From Helicobacter pylori NQ4053 (GTDB taxonomy: Bacteria; Campylobacterota; Campylobacteria; Campylobacterales; Helicobacteraceae), in NCBI RefSeq assembly GCF_000274605.1, contig NZ_AKNV01000006.1, forward strand, positions 248,001 to 312,000: a stretch of DNA of 64,000 nt, given 5' to 3'. This document shows, one piece after another, positions 39,180 to 47,906 of the stretch. The notes beneath the pieces were generated by a model that worked only from the letters and a program-made list of their open reading frames with translations, was not told the origin of the DNA and made no database searches. The position numbers and the translations under genes were made by a program. Positions within the stretch are counted from its first letter, which is position 1, and each line of letters opens with the position of its first letter.

Positions 39180-39917
39180 TTATTTTTTATTCTGCCATGC
39201 TTTTATGGGTTCATCTTCCCATGTGCCATAGAGAGAGTTGGGTAAAATGATCCACTCTGTGCCGAATTTTTGAGCGTTTTGCAAGACTTTAGCTCGTTGT
39301 TCTTGGCTGTTTTTAGCGTCTTTAGCAAAAAGCGCGTCAAAATCATGCAAAGTATCGCCCACTTGCAAAACAATCGCATAATCCTTAGCGACTAATTCTC
39401 GCCTAACGGCTTTAGGCTTGCCTTTTTCTTTTAATAAAACGGATTCTTCACTCACTTGGGGGAGTTTAAAACTTTTGAGCGTTTTTAAGGTGAATGCCTT
39501 ATTTTTTTGCGTGCGGTTAGAAATGTAAAAAATCTTAACGCCCTTAGAATTGGCGTATTCTAAAAAGTCTAGCGCTCCAGGAATGAGCGTAAGAGAGCCT
39601 TCTTTTTCAAATTTATCCCAAGTTTCTGGGGTGTATTTAATGCAATTTTTGACCAAATAGCCCGCATAATCAAAAGTGTTTAAAACGGTTTCATCTAAAT
39701 CCAAGATGACGGCTGGCTTTTTGTCTTTAACGAGCTTGAGGTTATTGTCTAGCGCCATTTTCGCCATTTTGTAACTTTGCAATTGCAAGGCTCTAATTTC
39801 AGCGCTTTGCTGATGATACTTAACGCTTCTTGTTATCGGCGAAACGCACTCTTTAGCGTCTAACACACTCATCAAACTCAATCCTAATAAAACTGATGCA
39901 AGGGTCTTTTTTACCAT
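39180..39917 (-). CDS. Secreted class C acid phosphatase
   Basis: 245 residues. Signal peptide MVKKTLASVLLGLSLMSVLDA, with no lipobox directly at its end, so it is probably periplasmic or secreted rather than a lipoprotein. The HAD/DDDD-type motif is VILDLDETVLNTFDY with nucleophile Asp73 and Asp75. ISNRTQKN provides the second motif, and the C-terminal VGDTLHDFD pair of acidic residues completes the site. Class C enzymes dephosphorylate nucleotides and other phosphomonoesters outside the cytoplasm. It matches HP1285. It is divergent from the YceI-family gene. Confidence 0.9.
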   Translation of the reverse strand: MVKKTLASVLLGLSLMSVLDAKECVSPITRSVKYHQQSAEIRALQLQSYKMAKMALDNNLKLVKDKKPAVILDLDETVLNTFDYAGYLVKNCIKYTPETWDKFEKEGSLTLIPGALDFLEYANSKGVKIFYISNRTQKNKAFTLKTLKSFKLPQVSEESVLLKEKGKPKAVRRELVAKDYAIVLQVGDTLHDFDALFAKDAKNSQEQRAKVLQNAQKFGTEWIILPNSLYGTWEDEPIKAWQNKK

Positions 39918-40041
39918 AACAACACCTACCTAATGGGGATTTTTTGTATTATACCTTAAAAACAGACGATTAGGAGTGTTTTACCATTAACCAATTTGTT
40001 GTATAGTTGGCGTTTTTAATTCAAAATGAAGTGAGGAAACA

Positions 40042-40590
40042 ATGAAAAAAGCGTTAATGTTCACTCTTTTAGGCGTTAGTCTGGCGTTTGCAAAACCTTA
40101 TACGATTGATAAGGCAAACTCTAGCGTGTGGTTTGAGGTCAAACACTTCAAATTCAATGAAACAAGAGGCGTGTTTGATAGTTTTGATGGCAAAATTGAT
40201 GCCGATCCTAATACCAAGGCTCTCAATGTTTTTGAAGGCAAAATTGATATTAAAAGCATTAACACTAGGAACAAAAAAAGAGATGACCACCTAAAAACAG
40301 CAGAGTTTTTTGATGCCATGAAATACCCCAAAGGGAGCTTTAAAATGACCAAATACGAAGATGGTAAAATCCATGGGGATTTGACCCTTCATGGCGTAAC
40401 CAAACCTGTCGTGTTAGAAGCCAAAATCCAAGCCCCCTTACAAAACCCCATGAATAAAAAAGAATTCATGGTGTTACAAGCTGAAGGCAAAATCAACCGC
40501 AAGGATTTTGGTATCGGTAAAACCTTTAGCGATGCTGTCGTTGGAGATGAGGTAAAGATTGAGCTCAAACTAGAAGCTTACGCCCAATAA
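40042..40590 (+). CDS. YceI-family secreted lipocalin-like protein
   Basis: 182 residues with a clear signal peptide (MKKALMFTLLGVSLAFA) and mature start KPYTIDKANS. The YceI pattern is seen: SSVWFEVKHFKFNETRGVFDSF (split SSVWFEVKHF / ETRGVFDSF), DDHLKTAEFFDAMKYP, GDLTLHGVTKPV and FSDAVVGDEVKIEL. The family forms a beta barrel binding long-chain lipid-like molecules; the H. pylori member HP1286 is known from a structure with a fatty amide ligand. GAGGA precedes the ATG. Followed by 585 bases without a confident gene. Confidence 0.93.
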   Translation: MKKALMFTLLGVSLAFAKPYTIDKANSSVWFEVKHFKFNETRGVFDSFDGKIDADPNTKALNVFEGKIDIKSINTRNKKRDDHLKTAEFFDAMKYPKGSFKMTKYEDGKIHGDLTLHGVTKPVVLEAKIQAPLQNPMNKKEFMVLQAEGKINRKDFGIGKTFSDAVVGDEVKIELKLEAYAQ

Positions 40591-40826
40591 ACTTTTTGCA
40601 AGAAACAATTTTTTGTTTCTTGTGGCTTTCTTTTCTATCTAATAATAGTCTTTATTCTGCCCAATACCCTAAAACATCAAAGCTTTTAATAGCGTTTTTA
40701 CACCAACCGCTTAAAAAATTGAACGCCTGTTTTGAATATATTAGACGCTTTTTTATTTTTATGCTAAACTATTTTGAGTTTTGGTCGATATGACTTCACA
40801 GAGGTTAAACCAATCATAAATGGTAG

Positions 40827-40964
40827 GGTTAATTCCATCTCGCTCTGTAATAGGTTTGAAACCATGCATCTAAGATTGACTCCTATCTTGTAAGTGCCAT
40901 ACTACAAGTTCCCATAATAAAAACTTCTAAAAATCAAAACCTGCAGAGCGAGATGGAATTAACC
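40827..40964. other. Structured intergenic element with 21-bp inverted repeat
   Basis: A perfect 21-base inverted repeat (40827-40847 with 40944-40964) encloses 96 bases. Inside is CTTGTA/TACAAG (40887-40892 with 40903-40908). Overlapping the right arm is an 8-bp perfect hairpin with a 4-base loop (40963-40982). On the minus strand, TATTATAA near 41025 could be a promoter, and a 36-codon frame (40869-40759, MHGFKPITERDGINPTIYDW...) has AGGAG upstream. It may be a structured RNA, a small mobile-element relic, or a translationally occluded small gene. The rest of 40591-41139 shows no gene. Confidence 0.55.
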
Positions 40965-41139
40965 TTTGTATGATTACAAAGGATAGCCAATCTTAAACAA
41001 CCAATACAAGCCTTATAATATCATTAATCGCTATTCAAAATCACAGATATTTTGATATAGCGTTCAATTTTTGAAAACAAGATTCCACTCACAAATCTTT
41101 TAAAAACAAATTTTTATACCATATCACGAGCTTTCGTGT

Positions 41140-41145
41140 TAGAAT
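41140..41145 (+). promoter_or_regulatory. Extended -10 of tenA
   Basis: TGTTAGAAT (extended -10 form TGn plus TAGAAT) 31 bases before the tenA ATG; AGGAG follows as the ribosome site. Confidence 0.55.
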
Positions 41146-41175
41146 GCATATTGAATTGATTTTAGGAGTGTAAAA

Positions 41176-41832
41176 ATGCAAGTTTCACAATATCTGTATC
41201 AAAACGCGCAATCTATTTGGGGGGATTGTATTTCCCATCCGTTTGTTCAAGGCATAGGGCGTGGGACTTTAGAAAGGGATAAATTCCGTTTTTATATCAT
41301 TCAGGATTATTTGTTTCTTTTAGAATACGCTAAGGTGTTTGCTTTAGGCGTAGTTAAGGCTTGTGATGAAGCGGTGATGAGGGAGTTTTCTAACGCTATA
41401 CAAGATATTTTAAATAACGAGATGAGTATCCATAACCATTACATTAGAGAGCTTCAAATCACTCCAAAAGAATTGCAAAATGCGCGCCCCACTCTAGCGA
41501 ATAAATCCTATACAAGCTACATGCTCGCTGAAGGGTTTAAGGGCTCTATCAAAGAAGTTGCGGCGGCTGTTCTATCCTGTGGTTGGAGCTATTTAGTGAT
41601 CGCGCAAAATTTAAGCCAAATCCCAAACGCTTTAGAACATGCCTTTTATGGGCATTGGATTAAGGGCTATAGTTCAAAAGAATTTCAAGCGTGCGTAAAT
41701 TGGAATATTAATTTGCTTGATTCCCTCACCCTCACTTCTTCAAAACAAGAAATTGAAAAATTAAAGGACATTTTTATCACTACAAGTAAATATGAATACA
41801 TGTTTTGGGATATGGCGTATCAAAAAAGCTAA
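41176..41832 (+). CDS. tenA: Aminopyrimidine aminohydrolase / thiaminase II
   Basis: 218 residues, all-helical TenA/HMP family. It hydrolyses base-degraded thiamine products so that the pyrimidine can be reused. The catalytic cysteine is Cys135 in AAVLSCGWSYL, matching the Bacillus numbering. Conserved HPFVQGIGRGTL, FRFYIIQDYLFL and the C-terminal YEYMFWDMAY with its glutamate are present. It has its own promoter and no riboswitch upstream that I can see. The thiamine riboswitch and transporter follow. Confidence 0.94.
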   Translation: MQVSQYLYQNAQSIWGDCISHPFVQGIGRGTLERDKFRFYIIQDYLFLLEYAKVFALGVVKACDEAVMREFSNAIQDILNNEMSIHNHYIRELQITPKELQNARPTLANKSYTSYMLAEGFKGSIKEVAAAVLSCGWSYLVIAQNLSQIPNALEHAFYGHWIKGYSSKEFQACVNWNINLLDSLTLTSSKQEIEKLKDIFITTSKYEYMFWDMAYQKS

Positions 41833-41849
41833 TTTTCGTTGATTTATGT

Positions 41850-41855
41850 TACAAT
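41850..41855 (+). promoter_or_regulatory. Extended -10 driving the riboswitch transcript
   Basis: TGTTACAAT (TGn plus TACAAT) ends 9 bases before the first conserved riboswitch bases, 18 bases after the tenA stop. Confidence 0.55.
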
Positions 41856-41863
41856 CAAAATAA

Positions 41864-41950
41864 AGGGGTGCTTTTTAAAACGCTCAAGTTTTTAAAAGGC
41901 TGAGATCAAACCCGTAGAACTTGTCAAGGTAATTCTTGCGTAAGGAAATA
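41864..41950 (+). ncRNA. TPP riboswitch (THI element)
   Basis: The order of conserved elements is diagnostic: GGGGTGC at 41865-41871, a variable arm, GGCTGAGATCAAACCC, then GTAGAACTTGTCAAGGTAAT and TTGCGTAAGGAA. The last element contains the ribosome site AAGGA (41942-41946) of the next gene, whose ATG is at 41953. Binding of thiamine pyrophosphate should therefore hide the site and stop translation of the transporter. The first helix looks weak. Confidence 0.88.
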
Positions 41951-41952
41951 GC

Positions 41953-42615
41953 ATGTTAATAACCACCCAACTATCCAAACGATTTTACGCCACACTCATT
42001 CTCGCTTGCGTGTTTTTAACCATCACTAATATTCTTGTCAAAGGCTCGTTTATCAATCTTTTAGCGGGGCTTAGTGGGGTTTTGTATGCGTTTTTTGCCG
42101 GAGAAAGGCAAACGATTTGCTTTGTATTTGGTCTTGTTTATAATTTGAGTTACGCTTATGTCGCTTATCAGTGGAAATTAAACGCTGATGTGATTTTATG
42201 CCTTTTTTTGTATATGCCAGTAACGATTTATGGGCTGTTCGCATGGAAAAAGACAGAGCAGCATGAAGGCGTTATTAAGGCTCAAAAACTTCCCAAAAAG
42301 TGGCGTTTTGCGCTCGTTTTAGGCATAGGGGTTTTAACTTATGTGAGCGCTTTGTTTTTTAAAGAGATTAAAACGAATTTTTTATGGGCAGAGAGTTTTA
42401 ATTTCGTCATTTTTATCATTGCTTTTATTTTACAGGTTTTGCGCTATATAGAAAATTATGTGCTAGTAACTTTGGGGAATATCGTGTCCATTATCGTGTG
42501 GTTTTGTATCTTTCAAATTTCAACAGAGAGCTTGGTGCAACTCTTCACAACGATCCTATACCTTTTTATTGGCTTGTATTATTTTAACCGCTGGAATCAG
42601 TCATGCAAGCAGTGA
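41953..42615 (+). CDS. pnuC: PnuC-family transporter, probably thiamine-specific (PnuT)
   Basis: 220 residues, about seven membrane helices, PnuC/SWEET-like vitamin transporter family. NLSYAYVAYQWKLNADVILC and the C-terminal FIGLYYFNRW fit the family. Most annotation calls it nicotinamide riboside transporter. Here it sits between a TPP riboswitch and thiamine pyrophosphokinase, so thiamine is the far better substrate guess. It overlaps thiN by 13 bases, so uptake and phosphorylation (trapping) are coupled. Confidence 0.88.
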   Translation: MLITTQLSKRFYATLILACVFLTITNILVKGSFINLLAGLSGVLYAFFAGERQTICFVFGLVYNLSYAYVAYQWKLNADVILCLFLYMPVTIYGLFAWKKTEQHEGVIKAQKLPKKWRFALVLGIGVLTYVSALFFKEIKTNFLWAESFNFVIFIIAFILQVLRYIENYVLVTLGNIVSIIVWFCIFQISTESLVQLFTTILYLFIGLYYFNRWNQSCKQ

Positions 42616-43217
42616 TTTTAGCGAATGGGGAGTTTCCTAAATCCCAAAAATGCTTAGACCTTTTAAAAAACGCTCCCTTTTTAATCGCATGCGATGGGGC
42701 TGTTATATCATTGCATGCGCTTCAACTTAAACCCAGCGTTGTTATAGGCGATCTAGATAGCATTGATTCGCATTTGAAAGCCTTGTATAACCCTATACGC
42801 GTGAGCGAACAAAACAGCAACGATTTGTCCAAAGCCTTTTTTTATGCTTTGAATAGGGGCTGTGATGACTTTATCTTTTTAGGGTTGAATGGCAAGCGAG
42901 AAGATCATGCCCTGGCGAACACTTTTTTATTGTTGGAATATTTTAAATTTTGCCAAAAAATCCAATCCGTAAGCGATTATGGTCTTTTTAGGGTGTTAGA
43001 AACCCCTTTTACTTTGCCCAGTTTTAAAGGGGAACAAATCTCGCTTTTTAGCCTGGATCTTAAAGCCCAATTCACTTCTAAAAACCTCAAATACCCCTTA
43101 AAAAACTTGCGTTTAAAAACGCTCTTTTCTGGCTCGCTCAATGAAGCTACAGATCATTTTTTTAGCCTTAGCTCTGAACCTAAATCGGTAGTGTTAGTGT
43201 ATCAAAAATTCTCATGA
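42603..43217 (+). CDS. thiN: Thiamine pyrophosphokinase
   Basis: 204 residues. It makes thiamine pyrophosphate directly from thiamine and ATP. Catalytic-domain motifs: ACDGAVISLHAL, SVVIGDLDSIDSH (Asp-rich ATP/Mg site, about residues 39-51), DLSKAFFYAL and GLNGKREDHALAN. The C-terminal thiamine-binding beta domain is shorter and divergent but ends GSLNEATDHFFSL. It is regulated by the upstream riboswitch through the shared transcript. Confidence 0.9.
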   Translation: MQAVILANGEFPKSQKCLDLLKNAPFLIACDGAVISLHALQLKPSVVIGDLDSIDSHLKALYNPIRVSEQNSNDLSKAFFYALNRGCDDFIFLGLNGKREDHALANTFLLLEYFKFCQKIQSVSDYGLFRVLETPFTLPSFKGEQISLFSLDLKAQFTSKNLKYPLKNLRLKTLFSGSLNEATDHFFSLSSEPKSVVLVYQKFS

Positions 43218-43350
43218 GTGGGTTTTGTTAGGCAAATTTTTGTCTGTATATTGTGTCAAGTTAAGAAGCATTTGAGTTAGCAAGTAGAGAAAGATTGATT
43301 CAGTCTCGCTTTGTGTGGAAAAGGCGGTCAGATTTTGCGTTTTCATTATG

Positions 43351-43416
43351 CATTGTGTGGAGGACACAATGATAGGAGTTCATATTTTTTCAACAAAACC
43401 ACTACAAAGCGAATAA
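43351..43416 (+). other. Hairpin presenting GGAGG ahead of a 15-codon reading frame
   Basis: CATTGTGT (43351-43358) pairs perfectly with ACACAATG (43364-43371), leaving GGAGG as the loop. The second arm contains an ATG (43369) with ideal spacing from GGAGG, opening MIGVHIFSTKPLQSE and a stop at 43414. It looks like a translation initiation site folded on itself. Product unknown, possibly a decayed gene start. Confidence 0.4.
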
Positions 43417-43562
43417 ACCAACCCATCACTCATATCGGCTAAAATCCAAAGCAGTTTAGCACAAAAAATAACCAAGATCTAGCATGTCTAAAAAACAATC
43501 CATCTAACTTAATCTCCAGCAGTTGGATTTTTTAAAATCATCAAACCAATTAAAAATCTTAA

Positions 43563-43745
43563 TAAAAATGTAAGGAATACCGCTCAAGTAAAGACAGAAA
43601 AATCTATTTGAACGATGAAGTTTAGGCGATTCAAGAATACAACAGGGTCATTAAAGGGTGGGATAAAAGCCAGTGTGAGTTTTGAGTTTATTTTGATTTT
43701 TTAAAAATGGGGTTTTTAGTTACTTTATTTTTGCAGTTTGGAGGT
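43563..43745 (+). pseudogene. Degenerate coding sequence with nonsense codons
   Basis: In the frame starting at 43566 one reads KCKEYRSSKDRKIYLNDEV, a TAG (43623), AIQEYNRVIKGWDKSQCEF, a TGA (43683), then VYFDFLKMGFLVTLFLQ. The residue composition is protein-like, but no start is seen and I do not recognise it. The remainder of 43218-43918 contains no further gene apart from the hairpin near 43351 and a terminator. Confidence 0.35.
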
Positions 43746-43880
43746 TATCGCTTAACTAAGCTCTTTTATATTTTGATTACAGAAAATGCTTTTTAGATTT
43801 TTTAAATTTCATGATCAATAAAACAAAGTCAAAGCTTTTGAGTGCTTCTTTTAAAAGGATAAAATCAAAGCGATAACCAC

Positions 43881-43901
43881 CAACCAAGACTAAATCTTGG
43901 C
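43881..43901 (-). terminator. Terminator hairpin of the ribosomal protein operon
   Basis: Minus-strand stem AGCCAAGA/TCTTGGTT (one G-U pair), loop of 5, 18 bases after the rplQ stop. Only a loose T-rich stretch follows. Confidence 0.6.
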
Positions 43902-43918
43902 TAGCAGTTCATCAAATT

Positions 43919-44269
43919 TCATACAAATTCAATGGTAGCTAGAGTGGAAGCGTCCCCTCTTCTAAAAGTGGTGCGTTGGATCCTAGTGTATCCGCCATTC
44001 CTTTGCGCGTATTTGGGCGCGATTTCAGTTACAAGCTTGTGGGTGGCTTCTTTGTTTTGCAAATATGCAAAAACATGGCGATGCGCGTTAAAATCGCCAA
44101 CACGAGCCGCTGTCGTTAACTTCTCAATGTAACTGCGCAACTCCTTAGCTTTATAAATCCCTGTTTCAATTTTGTTATGCTCAATCAAAGCAATCGCTAA
44201 ATTCTTTAATAACGCCTTCCTGTGCGAGCTGGTTCTCCCAAGCTTGCGGTATCCGTGTTTGTGTCTCAT
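43919..44269 (-). CDS. rplQ: 50S ribosomal protein L17
   Basis: 116 residues, family size. Starts [21 protein letters not shown], (first 20: [20 protein letters not shown]), the L17 signature, and lies around the exit-tunnel region of the 50S subunit. The C-terminal [16 protein letters not shown] is intact. Its ATG overlaps the rpoA stop by one base. It is the last gene of the long ribosomal run. Confidence 0.97.
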   Translation of the reverse strand: MRHKHGYRKLGRTSSHRKALLKNLAIALIEHNKIETGIYKAKELRSYIEKLTTAARVGDFNAHRHVFAYLQNKEATHKLVTEIAPKYAQRNGGYTRIQRTTFRRGDASTLATIEFV

Positions 44270-45303
44270 CAGTCGTTACCTCCTTTATCTTCTAATTTTT
44301 CTAATCTTTTCTTTAAACTTTCTCTTTGTTCAGGGCTTAATTCTGTGCCTACCGGATAGCCCAAATCATTCAATTTTTCAGCGATTTCATCATAGGATTT
44401 TTTACCCATGTTCTTCACGCCCTTAAGTTCTTCTTCGCTCATCAACACGAGTTCGCCCACATACTTGATGCCGATTTTATCCAAGCAATTAAAACACCTA
44501 GCGCTCAAATTCATGCTTTCAATTTTAGCGCTCAAGTCTTTAGCGTCATCTCTTTGAGCGTAATCGCCTGAATACTCCGTGTTAGCAATGGGCCTTTCGC
44601 CAAAAACGCCCAGCTGCTTGCTCATCACTTTCACCGCTGATAAAAACGCTTTATAAGGGTCAATCTGCCCGTCCGTTTCAATGTCAAAAATGATTTTTTC
44701 ATAGTTAGGATCGCCCTCAACCAAAACATTTTCAATCTCATAAACCACGTTTTTAATCGGCGTGAAAGAGCCGTCTAGCGGCATGTAGCCCTCAGGCATC
44801 AATTCCCTTGTGTTTTCGCTTGGGACATACCCCATTCCTTTATAGATAATGAGCGAAAAATTCAATTGAGCGTCTTCGTTGATTGTGGCTAGAGGCATTT
44901 CAGGATTGACGATTTCTATCTGCTCAGAATTCAAATCCCTAGCCCTAAGCTCCATAGGCCCTTTAAAAGAATAATCCACCACAACCGATTGGTTTTCTAA
45001 AGAGCTATCCTGCCCCACTAACGCCTTAGCTATAAAGCGGATATTCTTTAAATTCATGATAAAAAGCGACACATCTTCAGTAACCCCTCTTAATGAGTCA
45101 AACTCATGATGCACACCTTCAATCTTTAAACCTACGGGAGCATACCCCACAGAGCTTAAAAGCAAGAGTCTTCTAATAGGATGAGCGAGCGTAACAGCGT
45201 AACCAAACTCAAATGGAGCCAGAGAAATCTTAACCCGATTGCCCTCTTTCTCTAGTACCTTAATTTCTGATGGGATCAAAGGTGCTGTTTTGATAACTTT
45301 CAT
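44269..45303 (-). CDS. rpoA: RNA polymerase alpha subunit
   Basis: 344 residues. The N-terminal assembly domain holds [21 protein letters not shown] (first 20 given as [20 protein letters not shown]). An acidic linker (about 235-255) follows, and the C-terminal helix-hairpin-helix domain has [17 protein letters not shown] and [13 protein letters not shown]. Somewhat longer than E. coli alpha (329) because of the charged C-terminal tail. It is cotranscribed with rpsD 11 bases upstream. Confidence 0.97.
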   Translation of the reverse strand: MKVIKTAPLIPSEIKVLEKEGNRVKISLAPFEFGYAVTLAHPIRRLLLLSSVGYAPVGLKIEGVHHEFDSLRGVTEDVSLFIMNLKNIRFIAKALVGQDSSLENQSVVVDYSFKGPMELRARDLNSEQIEIVNPEMPLATINEDAQLNFSLIIYKGMGYVPSENTRELMPEGYMPLDGSFTPIKNVVYEIENVLVEGDPNYEKIIFDIETDGQIDPYKAFLSAVKVMSKQLGVFGERPIANTEYSGDYAQRDDAKDLSAKIESMNLSARCFNCLDKIGIKYVGELVLMSEEELKGVKNMGKKSYDEIAEKLNDLGYPVGTELSPEQRESLKKRLEKLEDKGGND

Positions 45304-45314
45304 GCTCTAACCCC

Positions 45315-45941
45315 TTACTTAGAATACAATTCTACAATGAGTCTTTCTTCAATAGGGACAACCACTTCTTCTCTTTCAGGGTAGCGGGTGAAGATGCCGT
45401 ATTTTTTATCTTTTTCCACATCAATCCATGGCACAATCCCTGTTTGAGCTGTCAATTCCATCGCGCGCACCACTTGAGGGTTGCTCTTGGTTTTTTCTTT
45501 GATCTCAATTTTTTGCCCTGAACGCACGAAATAAGAGGGAATATCCAAACGCTTACCATCCACAAGCACATGCCCATGCGTTACCAATTGCCTAGCAGAG
45601 CTTCTAGTGGTCGCAAACCCCATGCGATAGACGACATTATCCAATCTTCTTTCAATCAAACGGATAAGGTTTTCACCCGTATTGCCGTCCAAGCGATTGG
45701 CTTCCACAAAAATACTCCTGAATTGCTTTTCAGAAATGCCATACATCATTTTAGCTTTTTGCTTTTCTTTCAATTGCAACCCGTAATCAGAAGTCTTAGC
45801 GCGTCTTTGCCCATGCTGGCCTGGCCCATAAGCCCTTTTATCTAGCGCGCTCTTCCCACTCAATCGCCTTTCACCTTTTAAAGCTAAAGAAACCCCAAAA
45901 CGCCTTTCTAGTCTTTCTACTGCGCCTCTATATCTTGCCAT
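45315..45941 (-). CDS. rpsD: 30S ribosomal protein S4
   Basis: 208 residues. Binds 16S rRNA early in 30S assembly. [19 protein letters not shown] at the start and the S4 domain [20 protein letters not shown] are typical. No N-terminal zinc cysteines, so it is the C-minus form. Nine bases separate it from rpsK. Confidence 0.97.
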   Translation of the reverse strand: MARYRGAVERLERRFGVSLALKGERRLSGKSALDKRAYGPGQHGQRRAKTSDYGLQLKEKQKAKMMYGISEKQFRSIFVEANRLDGNTGENLIRLIERRLDNVVYRMGFATTRSSARQLVTHGHVLVDGKRLDIPSYFVRSGQKIEIKEKTKSNPQVVRAMELTAQTGIVPWIDVEKDKKYGIFTRYPEREEVVVPIEERLIVELYSK

Positions 45942-45950
45942 AAAGCCTCC

Positions 45951-46346
45951 TTACACTCTTCTTCTTTTAGGGGGTCTGCAACCATTATGAGGGAGCGGGG
46001 TGATGTCTTTAATCCAAAGCACTTTAACGCCCTCTGTCGCACCCACGCTCTTAATGGCGGTCTCACGCCCACTACCTGGCCCTTGAACCTTAATGCCCAC
46101 TTCTTTAACGCCATGCTCTTTAGCCTTGCTTAGAGCACTTTCTACAGCTTGTTGGGCCGCATAAGGGGTGGATTTTTTAGAGCCTTTAAACCCTAAACCG
46201 CCCGCCGTGCTCCAGCAAATCACATTGCCCATTTCATCAGTGATAGTGATGTTGGTGTTGTTAAAGGTCGCTGAAATATAAACAACCCCTCTAGCAATAT
46301 TCTTTTTGACTACTTTCTTTTTAGCCGTTACATTTCTCTTAGCCAT
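45951..46346 (-). CDS. rpsK: 30S ribosomal protein S11
   Basis: 131 residues. Conserved [39 protein letters not shown]-like [16 protein letters not shown] and the C-terminal [18 protein letters not shown] are intact. Part of the mRNA exit platform of the 30S subunit. It lies 22 bases after rpsM. Confidence 0.97.
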   Translation of the reverse strand: MAKRNVTAKKKVVKKNIARGVVYISATFNNTNITITDEMGNVICWSTAGGLGFKGSKKSTPYAAQQAVESALSKAKEHGVKEVGIKVQGPGSGRETAIKSVGATEGVKVLWIKDITPLPHNGCRPPKRRRV

Positions 46347-46368
46347 TAAATCATCATCTCCTTATTTG

Positions 46369-46731
46369 CTACTTGCTGCCCACGGTTTTTTTCTTACCCT
46401 TACGAGTCCTAGCGTTATTTTTAGTGGTTTGGCCCCTTACAGGAAGACCCTTACGATGCCTGATCCCACGATAATTCCCTAAGTCCATTAAAGATTTAAT
46501 ATCCATTTGAACTTTTTTACGCAAATCGCCCTCTACTAGGTAGCTTTGTTGGATTTTTTTAGCGATACCAGACACTTCATCTTCATTCAATTCATGCACG
46601 CGCTTGTCAAAAGAAATGCCTACCGCTTCTAAAATCTCTCTGGAACTCTTAAGCCCAATCCCATAAATATAGGTAAGGGCATACTCTACTCTCTTCTTTT
46701 TTGGTAAATCCACACCAGCAATCCTTGCCAT
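46369..46731 (-). CDS. rpsM: 30S ribosomal protein S13
   Basis: 120 residues. [20 protein letters not shown] at the start and [20 protein letters not shown] with the basic tail are diagnostic. It contacts P-site tRNA and L5 across the subunit bridge. It follows rpmJ after 3 bases. Confidence 0.97.
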   Translation of the reverse strand: MARIAGVDLPKKKRVEYALTYIYGIGLKSSREILEAVGISFDKRVHELNEDEVSGIAKKIQQSYLVEGDLRKKVQMDIKSLMDLGNYRGIRHRKGLPVRGQTTKNNARTRKGKKKTVGSK

Positions 46732-46734
46732 GCT

Positions 46735-46848
46735 TTATCCTTGTCTTTGTTTGTGTTTGGGGGTAGCGCAGATCACTCTAATAACACCCCTTCTTTTAAT
46801 GATTTTGCACTTATCGCACATCTTTTTCACTGATGGCCTGACTTTCAT
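46735..46848 (-). CDS. rpmJ: 50S ribosomal protein L36
   Basis: 37 residues: [20 protein letters not shown] then [17 protein letters not shown]. The zinc ligands Cys11, Cys14, Cys27 and His32 are present (C-plus form). GGAG precedes the ATG at 46848. It lies between infA and rpsM. Confidence 0.95.
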
Positions 46849-46926
46849 GATTTTTCTCCTTTGAAAAAATTAGGCACTACTAAAAACTCTTATACTAACA
46901 TATTTTCATTGAAATAACCCTTAAAT

Positions 46927-47145
46927 TCATTTATATCTAAAAGTTATCCGACCCTTGTCTAAGCTATAGGGCGTAAGCTCTAGCTTGACCCTATCGCCTA
47001 AAGCAATCCTAATATAGTGCATGCGCATCTTTCCAGAAATACGGCACAACACCACATGCTTATTGTCTAACTCCACCTTAAAAGTGGCGTTAGGCAACGC
47101 CTCAATCACTTTTCCATCCACTTCTATAACATCATCTCTTGCCAT
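46927..47145 (-). CDS. infA: Translation initiation factor IF-1
   Basis: 72 residues, OB-fold. [20 protein letters not shown] and the ending GRITFRYK fit the family exactly; [13 protein letters not shown] and [10 protein letters not shown] are conserved. It blocks the ribosomal A site during initiation. Its ATG overlaps the map stop by one base. Confidence 0.97.
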   Translation of the reverse strand: MARDDVIEVDGKVIEALPNATFKVELDNKHVVLCRISGKMRMHYIRIALGDRVKLELTPYSLDKGRITFRYK

Positions 47146-47906
47146 TAACGCTCCGTAAGAATCACTGCTTTATTGCCAACTATGGCGATAGTATGCTCAT
47201 GGTGGCTTGTGTTAAGCCCATCCACTGAAACCACGCTCCACTTATCCGCTAGTATTTTAGGCTCGCCCTGTTTTTGACACACCATAGGCTCTAAGCAAAA
47301 TACCATGCCCTCTTTGATTTTAGGGCCGCTATTAGCTTTGACGCCTTTTTCTAGGTAGTTGGGGATCTCTGGCTCTTCATGGGGTTTTTTACCAATGCCA
47401 TGCCCACAAAATCCTTTCAAAGGCACAAAGCCCCTTTCTACAATAGCTCTCTCTAAAATCTGACTCAACTCTTTAAAATGCATGCCCACTCTAATTGAAT
47501 TAATGGCATGCATCAAGCTCTCTTTAGAGCAAGCGAGCAATTTTTCATCTTGCGGGCTTATCGCGCCTATGGGAAGCGTGAGGGCCGAATCGCCATAATA
47601 ACCATCCACCTCCACCCCCAAATCCAAGCCTATAATATCCCCTTCTTGTAAAACATAATCCGTAGGAATGCCATGAATAACCACCTCATTTAAGGACATG
47701 CACACAGAGTTAGGGAATCCATATAGCCCCTTAAAAGCAGGCCTGGCATGAGAGGATTTGATAAAATCTTCAGCCATTTTATCCAGCTCTAAAAGTGAAA
47801 CCCCAGGCCTTACTTCTCGCTCTAAAAGGGCTAACGCTTGAGCGGTTAATTCCCCGGCTTTTCTTAGAGCTTTGATTTCTTTTGGGCTTTTAATAGAGAT
47901 TGCCAT
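47145..47906 (-). CDS. map: Methionine aminopeptidase type I
   Basis: 253 residues. Removes N-terminal Met from new proteins. The five metal ligands are found in [15 protein letters not shown] (two Asp), FCGHGIG (His), CLEPM (Glu) and SHHEHTIAI region (Glu further along). The N-terminal [14 protein letters not shown] is typical. One-base overlaps with secY and infA show tight coupling. Confidence 0.95.
   Translation of the reverse strand: MAISIKSPKEIKALRKAGELTAQALALLEREVRPGVSLLELDKMAEDFIKSSHARPAFKGLYGFPNSVCMSLNEVVIHGIPTDYVLQEGDIIGLDLGVEVDGYYGDSALTLPIGAISPQDEKLLACSKESLMHAINSIRVGMHFKELSQILERAIVERGFVPLKGFCGHGIGKKPHEEPEIPNYLEKGVKANSGPKIKEGMVFCLEPMVCQKQGEPKILADKWSVVSVDGLNTSHHEHTIAIVGNKAVILTER

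Noticed and set aside
40596-40793. 65-codon plus-strand frame after the YceI-family gene
   Set aside because: No ribosome site (it starts 5 bases after the previous stop), aromatic-rich sequence without family, AT-driven openness.
43218-43918. tRNA or rRNA gene in the long gap
   Set aside because: No cloverleaf with a TTCGAxTC arm and no rRNA-like sequence found by reading.
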